From contig DAOQXO010000001.1 of assembly GCA_035342635.1 (NCBI GenBank), forward strand, positions 25,851 to 89,850: a stretch of DNA of 64,000 bases. The letters are read 5' to 3'. Both the position numbers and the translations under genes were made by a program. Position 1 is the first letter of the stretch, and each line of letters starts with the position of its first letter. The notes beneath the pieces are model-generated. The model was not told the origin of the DNA. It saw nothing but the letters and a program-made list of their open reading frames with translations, and ran no database searches. The DNA is from CADEFQ01 sp035342635 (GTDB lineage Bacteria > Pseudomonadota > Gammaproteobacteria > Steroidobacterales > Steroidobacteraceae). Positions 26,935-34,167 of the stretch are shown here, piece by piece.

Positions 26935-28638
26935 CTAGTGTGAAGGCAGGTGGCGCAGTTTGCGATCGCGGTTCAGCAGCACCCAGGTCGCGTGTTCGGA
27001 CAGGGCCGCCCGCGCGAGTGAATAAAGCACGGCGCGCCGCCGCTCGTCCCCAGCTGCGCCCTGCAGGTGCGTGCGCGCCTCGTCGAACAGGCGGTACATG
27101 TAGCCATACTGGCGGGCCAGTTCCTTGGCGGCGGTCTTCTGCAGCCAGGCTTCGAGCAGACCGGCCACGAGCGGCAGCAGGCCCATCGTGACGACGAGCG
27201 GCGTTTTCACGTAGGGAACGTGTAGCACCGGGATGAAGCACAGCACCGCGGCCGCGGTGAGGCCCAGCACGAGCGTGACCGCGCCAATGCGTTCGGTGAG
27301 CGCGATCATGCGCCGGCGCCGTTCGCCGGCGCGCCAGAAATAGGCGAGCTGGCCGCCACCGCGGTCCTTGGTCAGGTCGAGCGAACCGACCCAATGCTCG
27401 ATCACATGCTCGATGCCGCCGCTCACGCCGGTGCGCCCCGCATCGTGCATCTCGAAGTCGACCGCGCGCATCGCGGTGCGGATCCAGTCGAGTTCGGTGT
27501 CCTGGCGGCGCAGGAAACTCTCGTCGCCGGTGTGCAGCCTGCCCTCGTCGCGCACGCCGGCGATACGCAGGTAGAACTGCACGCGCAGCCCCTCGCACAG
27601 CGCACGATACTCGAGATGGTCGCGGTGCCAGCCACGACCCTCGGCAAAACGGCTGAGCGCGATGGTCGTGAGCGCGGCTCCGAAGAACAGATAGATGAGT
27701 CCCCACATCGCCGGGATCTTCGAATACAGCACGAACGCGCAACCCATCACCGCGCCGATCGCATAGGTCCACGCGGTGATGCGCATCAGGCGCCGCCGAT
27801 GCTGGGTCGCAAGTCCGTCCGCGACCGCGATCAGGCGCGCACAGCGCGCGATCGCGGGCGGCGCGCCGACGAACGGTACGCTGCCAGGTCCGGCCAGATC
27901 GCCGGCGGCGGCGGCGGCGGCGTTGAACTCCTCGGTGCGATCGAGCACGTGCCGGTTGAGGTCTGGCATCGCATCGTGCAGGGCGGAGCGTCCGCCGGCG
28001 AACTCGTGGACGTAGCCTGCCGCGAGCGGATGGTGGCCGTTCGTCGGCTTGCCGTTAGGTCGCGCGCGCGACACGAGGATGTGGAACACGAGCGAATTGT
28101 CTACCTCGCCGAGCGCGAGATCGCGCAGGTCCTCGACCGCGGGCCGCACGCCGCCGCGCGACGCGAGCCGGTAATCCACCACCGCCGCCGTGCCGCCGGG
28201 GCTCGCCGCCGGCTTGCCGTCCCACAGCGCAAGCAGGATGTAGCAGTAGCGCGCGAGGAAGTCGCCGGCACTGGCGTACAGCGTGTCGCGGTCGTAGCTG
28301 GCTTCCCCGGATGCGAGATCGAGTACGCGCGAGGCGGCGCGCAACTTGTCGAAGCGCCCGCGCGCCGCATCGTCGGTCATCTGCGAGCGGTAGTCCTCGA
28401 GCGGCAGCGGCTGCAGGAACACGAGCTCGAGCCCGAGCGCGAGGGCCTCCTCGGCGACCAGCAGGTCGGCGCCCTCGGCAAGCTGCGAGGCGACCACGAT
28501 CGGCGTGTGCGGCCAGCGCTCGCGCAGGCCCTGCAGGAACTCGTGCACGCGTTCGCGGATCGCCGGCAGCTCGCTGTCGACGAGATCGCGGTGGCCGGTG
28601 ACACCGATGACGAGGGGAATGGCTGCGGGCAGTTCCAT
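26935..28638 (-). CDS. SLOG-domain protein with four membrane segments
   Basis: A 567-residue protein. Residues about 8-190 form a Rossmann-like SLOG domain: VIGVTGHRD (10-18), then PIVVASQLAEGADLLVAEEAL and LVFLQPLPLEDY, the pattern of SMF/DprA-LOG proteins that bind nucleotides or nucleotide-derived ligands. Two pairs of membrane segments follow, near 285-330 and 450-495, with a long soluble part between them. After the second pair comes GLLEAWLQKTAAKELARQYGYMYRLFDEAR, SLATT-like in feel. It is the middle gene between a STAND NTPase and a RipA-like protein. The start at 28638 lies 22 nt after the NTPase stop; an earlier ATG at 28722 would overlap that gene. Ligand sensing is inferred. Confidence 0.72.
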   Translation of the reverse strand: MELPAAIPLVIGVTGHRDLVDSELPAIRERVHEFLQGLRERWPHTPIVVASQLAEGADLLVAEEALALGLELVFLQPLPLEDYRSQMTDDAARGRFDKLRAASRVLDLASGEASYDRDTLYASAGDFLARYCYILLALWDGKPAASPGGTAAVVDYRLASRGGVRPAVEDLRDLALGEVDNSLVFHILVSRARPNGKPTNGHHPLAAGYVHEFAGGRSALHDAMPDLNRHVLDRTEEFNAAAAAAGDLAGPGSVPFVGAPPAIARCARLIAVADGLATQHRRRLMRITAWTYAIGAVMGCAFVLYSKIPAMWGLIYLFFGAALTTIALSRFAEGRGWHRDHLEYRALCEGLRVQFYLRIAGVRDEGRLHTGDESFLRRQDTELDWIRTAMRAVDFEMHDAGRTGVSGGIEHVIEHWVGSLDLTKDRGGGQLAYFWRAGERRRRMIALTERIGAVTLVLGLTAAAVLCFIPVLHVPYVKTPLVVTMGLLPLVAGLLEAWLQKTAAKELARQYGYMYRLFDEARTHLQGAAGDERRRAVLYSLARAALSEHATWVLLNRDRKLRHLPSH

Positions 28639-28660
28639 TTGCGGGGCGGTTCTCCCTGTG

Positions 28661-31600
28661 TCAGCGGGGCAGGCGGGCAAGCCGTTGCTCGAGATCACGC
28701 GTGTAGTATCGCTCGCCGCCAAAGCGTTTGCGCACGATCGGCAGTGCTTCGGTCAGCAGCCTGCGGGCTTCGGGATATTTCTTCTCCGCGGCGTAGGTGG
28801 TGGCGAGCACGGCGTCCTGCAGCGCGTAGCGCCAGGCCTCGTCGGGCATCTCGGCAAGCGGGTACTGTTGTTCGAGCAGCGTTCTTGCCCGGGAGAGCAG
28901 TTCCCCGGCCTGCGGGGCGCGGTCCGTCTTTGCGTACACATCGGCGAGGTTGGTCAGCACCTGGTCCCGCATCCAGTGGTTTCGCTTCTCGGCGATACCC
29001 AGTGCCTCGTCGAGCCTCGCCTCCGCCCCTGCGTACCTGCGCCGCGCGAGGTCGATCATCGCGAGGCTGTTGAGTGGCAGGATCAGGTCGTCGTGGTCGG
29101 GGGGCTTGGTGCGCCGGTGAGTGTCGAGCGCCCTGGCCAGATAGCCTTCGGCCTCATCGAGCCTGCCTTCGATCAGCAGGCCACGGCCGATGTTGTTGGC
29201 CACACTCGCGCTCTCAGGGTGGTCTTTCCCCGCCCATTCGTCGGAGATGGCCAGGCATTCCTGCCACGCCGTCACCGCCTCCTCATACTGCCCGGTCTGG
29301 AAACTGATCGCGCCGAGATGATTCAGACTGTCGGCGACCTTCCAGTGTCCGCGACCGAGCGAGTTCCTCCTGATCGCGAGGCTGTCGCGAGTGAGCTGCT
29401 CCGCCTCGCCGTACCGCGCCTCGTAATAGAGCGTGATCGCGAGTCCCTGCATCGTCTCGGCGACCTCCAGGCTCTTCGCACCGTGCAGCCGCGTGTCGAT
29501 CGCGAGCGCCTCGCGATAGGCGGTCTCGGCATCGGCATCCGATCCCAGCTGCGACAGCGTATCGCCGAGGCCAACGAGTATGCGCGATACCAGTGCGTCG
29601 CCCTCGGGCGCAAGCTGCCGTGCACTGGCCAGGGCAATCCGGTATTGCTTCTCGGCCTCGACGTAAGCGCCGTCGAGGTACGTTGCGGCGGCCAGCGCCC
29701 GCCGCGTTTCGGTCGTGGCCCGTGTGTCGGCGCCCGCGGACCGTTCGCGCAATACCAGCGCATCGCGCAACAGTGCCTGCGCCGGGGCCGGCAGGCCGAG
29801 GCCCGTGTACGCCCGGCCCATCGCGGTCATCAGGCTCGAACGGATGGCGGGTCGATCCTGCAACTGGCGTTGCACGTCGGCGGCACCGCGGTCGAGCATC
29901 TCGCGCACCGTGAACTCGTTCGCGCGGGCCTCGGTCGGGTCAGCGAGCGTGAACAGGGAGACCATGAAATCCATGGTCTGCTCGGTCGTCGACGCCTCGG
30001 TCTCTGCCCGCTCCCGTTGCGAGGTGGCGACGAGAGCGGCGGTGGTCGCTGCCGTGGCGAGCACGGCCAGGCCGGCAACCGCGCTGTTGCGGGCGAGCCG
30101 TGCGCGGCGTGCCCGCGCCTGCGAAGCCTCGATCAGCGCGACTTCGGAGGGCGTGAGTTCCATGCCGGCAGCGGCGACACTCGCAGCCTCCTCGAGCGAT
30201 CGGCCCGCCGCCAGCAACAGATCGGCCCTGCGGCTTTCCTGCTCCCAGCGCTCCGCGTTCGCCGCCAGGCGTGCCCGGGCCCGCAACAGGTCGCGATTCT
30301 CGCCGAGCCAGTCGCGCACGCGCGGCCAATGGCGAAGCAGGGCCTCGTGCGCGATCGACACCACGGGTCGTGCGTCGTTGCCGAGTTCGGACACGCACAG
30401 GCGCGCCTCGATCAATGCATGCACGAGGTCCCACTGCGGACCGGCGGGGAACTCATCGAGCGCGGCGCTGCGGCGGCTGAATGCGCCCGCACCGGTGGTG
30501 GTTGCGCTGATGAGCCTGCGCAGGACCGATGACAGGCTTTCGCGGGTTGCCTCGGGCAGCGCCATGAACACCGCCTCGGCGCGCCGCGCGAGCGCGCCCT
30601 CGACGCCCCCGATGTCGTGGTAGGCGGCAAATGTCAGCGTGCCGTCGGACGCGCGTCGCAGGTAGAGCTCTTCGAGCGCGAACTCCAGCAGCGGCAGGGC
30701 CTCCGGGCTGCGTGCCGCTTCATCGCGCAGCACTTCGTCGAGACCCTCGCCGCCATCGACGCGCGTCTCGAAGCGCAGGCCGGCCGCCGCGGCAGGCAGC
30801 CGGATGATCTGGCCGATCTCCGCCGGCGTGGGTGCACGCAAGTCATATTGTCCGTCGCCCGCCTTCAGCGCGACGAGGGTCCCGTGCTCGACGCAGCGCG
30901 GATAGAAATCGCTGCGCAATGTCGCGATCGTCCAGACCTTGCGCGACGCCGTCACCTGCGCGAGCCGCGCAAAAAAACGCTCGCGCTCCGCGTGGCCGAT
31001 TCGCTCGTCGGCGAACACTTCCTCGAACTGGTCGATCACGAGCACGGTGCGTCGGTCCGGTGGCGCGGCCGCGGCCGCTTCGCCCAGGCTCTCTTCGAGC
31101 AGTGCGCAAAGGTCGTCCCTGCGGTCCCGCGGTCGCAACTCGACACGCCGCCATTCGGCAATACCCTCGATGACACCCGGTTGCGTGAGTACCGGCAGCA
31201 GGCCGGAGCGCACGACTGACGACTTGCCGCTGCCGCTTGCCCCGATCACGAGCAGGAATGGCCGGTCCGCGGCATCCTGCCGGCGCAGCGCCGCGATCAT
31301 CTCGCCGATCGCCGCGGTCCGGCCGAAGAACACCGGCGCGTGTTCGAAGTCGAAGGCCTCGAGGCCGCGAAACGGTGATTCGTGACGCCAGGTCGCGACA
31401 TCAGTGCGTGCGGCGCCGACCGCCTCCGGGAACGTGCGCGCGATCAGCTTGCGCAGGTGGACATCGATCAGTTCCTCGAACTGCGCGACGTCGGCGAACG
31501 GATGGAACGCCGCGCGCAGCGTGCCGTCCGTCTCGTCGTGGAACCACCGGCGCACGAAGGCATCGAGGGCCTGCTTCTGCCGCAGTCGCTCGAGCGACTG

Positions 31601-32002
31601 CGCATCATCGTCGGCATCGAGCAGCGGAGGAGCGGTCTTTCGATACACGAGCAGCGCGGGCCGTCCGTGCCGACGGTAACCCGACAGCGCGTCCTCGAAC
31701 TCGAACTCGGTTCCCGATTCGTAGTGCTTGCCGTCCGGCTTGCGAAACGATGCCGGCAGGCGCGTGCCGAGGCGCGACCACAGCACGCAGATGGCGGCGT
31801 GCGCATCGGCCGGGTGCGGCAACTGGTCCTGGAAGGAGGCGGAGGCGACGAGCGGTTCGTGTTCCCAGAAGACCGGCTCGATCCGAACGCGCCCGTTGAA
31901 CTCGCTGCCCAGGCGGTCGATGACGCGCCGGGCGATCAGCCGCTCTTCGGCGACATCCCCCGGCGACGACAGGAATATCCGGAACGTGTCCAACGCGCGC
32001 AC
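28661..32002 (-). CDS. DUF4062-STAND NTPase-TPR protein (putative sensor)
   Basis: A 1113-residue protein with three parts. DUF4062 (about residues 5-150) begins FRIFLSSPGDVAEERLIA. A STAND NTPase of the nSTAND1 type (about 205-620) begins with SPFRGLEAFDFEHAPVFFGR, with Walker A GASGSGKSS near 253-261, Walker B TVLVIDQFEEVF near 320-330 and a winged-helix-like region ending in AHEALLRHWPR. A single membrane segment follows (about 630-650, GLAVLATAATTAALVA), then about ten TPR-like repeats (700-1110). STAND proteins oligomerise when the repeat end detects a signal and then trigger an attached or neighbouring effector. The start is GTG. It is the first gene of the operon with the SLOG and RipA-like genes. 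Activation of the membrane partners is inferred. Confidence 0.82.
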   Translation of the reverse strand: MRALDTFRIFLSSPGDVAEERLIARRVIDRLGSEFNGRVRIEPVFWEHEPLVASASFQDQLPHPADAHAAICVLWSRLGTRLPASFRKPDGKHYESGTEFEFEDALSGYRRHGRPALLVYRKTAPPLLDADDDAQSLERLRQKQALDAFVRRWFHDETDGTLRAAFHPFADVAQFEELIDVHLRKLIARTFPEAVGAARTDVATWRHESPFRGLEAFDFEHAPVFFGRTAAIGEMIAALRRQDAADRPFLLVIGASGSGKSSVVRSGLLPVLTQPGVIEGIAEWRRVELRPRDRRDDLCALLEESLGEAAAAAPPDRRTVLVIDQFEEVFADERIGHAERERFFARLAQVTASRKVWTIATLRSDFYPRCVEHGTLVALKAGDGQYDLRAPTPAEIGQIIRLPAAAAGLRFETRVDGGEGLDEVLRDEAARSPEALPLLEFALEELYLRRASDGTLTFAAYHDIGGVEGALARRAEAVFMALPEATRESLSSVLRRLISATTTGAGAFSRRSAALDEFPAGPQWDLVHALIEARLCVSELGNDARPVVSIAHEALLRHWPRVRDWLGENRDLLRARARLAANAERWEQESRRADLLLAAGRSLEEAASVAAAGMELTPSEVALIEASQARARRARLARNSAVAGLAVLATAATTAALVATSQRERAETEASTTEQTMDFMVSLFTLADPTEARANEFTVREMLDRGAADVQRQLQDRPAIRSSLMTAMGRAYTGLGLPAPAQALLRDALVLRERSAGADTRATTETRRALAAATYLDGAYVEAEKQYRIALASARQLAPEGDALVSRILVGLGDTLSQLGSDADAETAYREALAIDTRLHGAKSLEVAETMQGLAITLYYEARYGEAEQLTRDSLAIRRNSLGRGHWKVADSLNHLGAISFQTGQYEEAVTAWQECLAISDEWAGKDHPESASVANNIGRGLLIEGRLDEAEGYLARALDTHRRTKPPDHDDLILPLNSLAMIDLARRRYAGAEARLDEALGIAEKRNHWMRDQVLTNLADVYAKTDRAPQAGELLSRARTLLEQQYPLAEMPDEAWRYALQDAVLATTYAAEKKYPEARRLLTEALPIVRKRFGGERYYTRDLEQRLARLPR

Positions 32003-32063
32003 ATTACCGAAGACCGCGCCGCGGCCACAATCGCGCCCTGGGTCGGCGGGGCGCCGGCCACGA

Positions 32064-32981
32064 TCAACGAGCCGCGGGCTGGCCAGTGCGCCGCCGGATC
32101 ATGAGCAGGGCGGCAAGTCCGGCGAGCATCAGCACCAGGGTGCCAGGTTCCGGGACGGGCGCAGGCGGCGGCGGTGTCGTGCCTCCCACGAGCACGCCAT
32201 CGCGGAAGCGGAAGAAGTAATCGGCATCCTCGACCAGCGCGTCAGTGCTGCGAAACAGATCGGCGCCGCCGGCGGTGATGAACTGGTTGCCGATCAGCGA
32301 TGGGAAGGACGAGTCGAGGGCGTTCGAGCCGTAGCGCATGTCGACGTCGAAGTCGCCGTTGCCGAGGAAGTAGATGTACGCCTGGAAGTCGTAGGTCGTG
32401 TCGGGATCGTCCGCGAGCGCGATGTTGGTCCAGAAGAAACGTATGCCGGCCACCGCGGCGTCCGCGTCAGGTGCGGCGTCACTGAGACCCATGCCGAAAC
32501 CGAAGGTATACGAGGTGCTGCCATCGCCGTTCGACGAGAAAGTGCCGTCGCCAAGGTCGTAGGCATTCGAGGCGAGATCGGCCGCAAACACGCCGAACAG
32601 CGGATCCGCGGCGCTGTAGCCGGTGGCGGAGTCGAAGAGCGCGAAGCTGCCGTCTTCGAACATCCGCAGCGAGTCGTAGCTGGTGCCGCCGATATTGAGG
32701 GCGTGCGAACTGTAGGGGCCGCCGAGCAGCGTATCGTCGCTGTCCCGGTACTCGGTCGTGAAGAGGAGCGACCCGTCGGCGGGTGCCGAGGTCAGGTCGA
32801 CGCCGTCGTCGAAGGAGCTGTCGAACCCGACCCCGGGCCGGCCAGGCCAGCCCGCGCCGGACTGCGGAAACGACTCGGGTCCGAAGTCGACCTGGACCCG
32901 TCGGGCCTCTGCGGTCCCGATTGGCAGCAGGGCCACGGCAACGGCGGCGATCAGGGCCCTGGACACCCGGTTGGTGGACAT
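32064..32981 (-). CDS. PEP-CTERM sorting-domain protein
   Basis: A 305-residue exported protein: signal peptide ending at TAEA (about residue 26), an acidic Gly/Asp/Ser-rich beta-type body without recognised catalytic motifs, and a C-terminal PEP-CTERM signal. The signal consists of VPEPGT, a membrane helix (LVLMLAGLAALLM) and the basic tail IRRR. Exosortase cleaves such tails and releases the protein to the surface or matrix; no exosortase lies in the window. AGGGGAG precedes the ATG by 9 nt. A sigma-54-type promoter upstream fits the known RpoN/PrsK-PrsR control of PEP-CTERM genes. A 61-nt gap separates it from the STAND gene. Confidence 0.88.
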   Translation of the reverse strand: MSTNRVSRALIAAVAVALLPIGTAEARRVQVDFGPESFPQSGAGWPGRPGVGFDSSFDDGVDLTSAPADGSLLFTTEYRDSDDTLLGGPYSSHALNIGGTSYDSLRMFEDGSFALFDSATGYSAADPLFGVFAADLASNAYDLGDGTFSSNGDGSTSYTFGFGMGLSDAAPDADAAVAGIRFFWTNIALADDPDTTYDFQAYIYFLGNGDFDVDMRYGSNALDSSFPSLIGNQFITAGGADLFRSTDALVEDADYFFRFRDGVLVGGTTPPPPAPVPEPGTLVLMLAGLAALLMIRRRTGQPAAR

Positions 32982-33015
32982 TGTCGCGACTCCCCTGAAG
33001 TTCCGTTTCAGGTGC

Positions 33016-33036
33016 CGGCAGGCCGCATCCCTGCCG
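33016..33036 (-). promoter_or_regulatory. Stem-loop in the 5' leader of the PEP-CTERM gene
   Basis: A perfect 7-bp stem (CGGCAGG/CCTGCCG) with a 7-nt loop lies 35 nt upstream of the start codon and downstream of the sigma-54-like promoter. It could affect mRNA stability or translation. Only the structure is supported. Confidence 0.35.
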
Positions 33037-33058
33037 ACGCCGGTGAGAGGACAAGCGC

Positions 33059-33074
33059 AGCAAGTACGATGCCA
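33059..33074 (-). promoter_or_regulatory. Sigma-54 (RpoN) -24/-12 promoter for the PEP-CTERM gene
   Basis: On the minus strand TGGCAT-N5-TTGCT matches the RpoN consensus TGGCAC-N5-TTGCT at 10 of 11 positions with the exact spacer. It lies about 80 nt upstream of the start codon. A GGACG-N4-CGTCC inverted repeat sits just upstream (33081-33094). PEP-CTERM genes are known RpoN targets through the enhancer-binding protein PrsR. Confidence 0.6.
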
Positions 33075-33198
33075 CGGGATGGACGGGCTCGTCCGATCAA
33101 GCAGTTAGTCCAGGATTGGCGGCGAGTGCGATTCCCGTGTGGGACCAAGTGTAAGATTCGCCGACGCCCGCCGGGAGAATGCGGGCCGGGGTATCGCG

Positions 33199-34167
33199 AT
33201 GGAATGCGGTGTACGCAGCTGGTCGGTGGGCGCGGCGGTGCTTTACGGGGCCCTGGGCCTTCTGCCCTTGCCGGCAGCCGCCCGGGAGTCCTGCGCCCTC
33301 GACGCCCTCGCATCCCCGGATCTGGTCATCGCGAACGTCGAGCCCGTGCGGTTCGCGAACGACATCACCCGCAAGGCGATCGCCCATACGGCGACCGATC
33401 CGGCGGCCTTCAAGATCAAGGTGAGGCGCGCGGGTCCCGGCGCGAGCTCGTTCAACAACGAGCCCCGCTACGAACTGGCGGCTCTCGAGATTTCGCGACT
33501 CCTCTACCCGCCGGGTGAGGACGTCGTGCCGCCGATCGCGCTGCGCTCGGAGTCTTTCCCCGCCTTCTACGCCATCGACCCCGCGGGCGTCGAGGCGTGG
33601 CGCGGCACCAATGCCGCACTGTTCATGGTGCAGTGCTGGCTCGAAGGCGCGAAGTCCCATCGCCTCGAGATCGACAGGTCGCGCTTCGCGACCGATCCCG
33701 CCTACGCGCGCGCGATCAGCCGCCTGAACGTGCTCACCTACCTGATCGAGCACAAGGACTCGAACCTCGGCAACGTGATGCTGACTGGTGAGGGCGAGAC
33801 CGTGCGCGCCTGGGCAATCGACAACGGCGTCGCGTTCGATTCTGCCGAGAGCGATGTCGGCGTGTTCTGGAGGAACCTGCGTGTCGACGCCGTCGATCGC
33901 GCGCTCGCCGATCGACTGCGCTCGCTCACGCTTGAGGAACTGCGCGCGCGGCTCGGCGTGATCGCGCAGTACGAACTGGTCGACTCGCGATGGCAGCCGC
34001 GCGAGCGCGGCGCCAACCTCGATGCGCGGCGCGGCGTGCGCCGTCGTGCCAACCAGTTGCAGCTCGGGCTCACCAGTGCGGAAATCAATTCGATCGAGCG
34101 CCGTCGGCAACGGCTCGTGCGCCGGATCGACAAGGGCGAGATCAGCCTGTTACCCGACGCATCCTGA
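33199..34167 (+). CDS. Exported HipA/FAM20-like kinase-fold protein
   Basis: A 322-residue protein with a signal peptide (residues 1-27, LPAAARE cleavage region). The rest fits the HipA/FAM20/PI-kinase-like fold: a first-strand lysine in AFKIKVR (Lys72 or Lys74), a helix-C type glutamate in NNEPRYELAALE (Glu88/Glu92), the catalytic loop HKDSNLGNVML with Asp187 and Asn192, and the metal-binding Asp208 in AIDNGVAF. All catalytic positions are filled, so it may be an active periplasmic protein or glycan kinase. The ATG at 33199 gives the signal peptide; an earlier in-frame ATG at 33139 adds 20 polar residues. It ends with a 26-nt overlap into the convergent transporter gene. Confidence 0.65.
   Translation: MECGVRSWSVGAAVLYGALGLLPLPAAARESCALDALASPDLVIANVEPVRFANDITRKAIAHTATDPAAFKIKVRRAGPGASSFNNEPRYELAALEISRLLYPPGEDVVPPIALRSESFPAFYAIDPAGVEAWRGTNAALFMVQCWLEGAKSHRLEIDRSRFATDPAYARAISRLNVLTYLIEHKDSNLGNVMLTGEGETVRAWAIDNGVAFDSAESDVGVFWRNLRVDAVDRALADRLRSLTLEELRARLGVIAQYELVDSRWQPRERGANLDARRGVRRRANQLQLGLTSAEINSIERRRQRLVRRIDKGEISLLPDAS

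Noticed and set aside
28639..28722. Longer N-terminus for the SLOG protein starting at 28722
   Set aside because: It would overlap the STAND gene by 62 nt and add 28 residues with no family match; the ATG at 28638 begins right before the SLOG fold.
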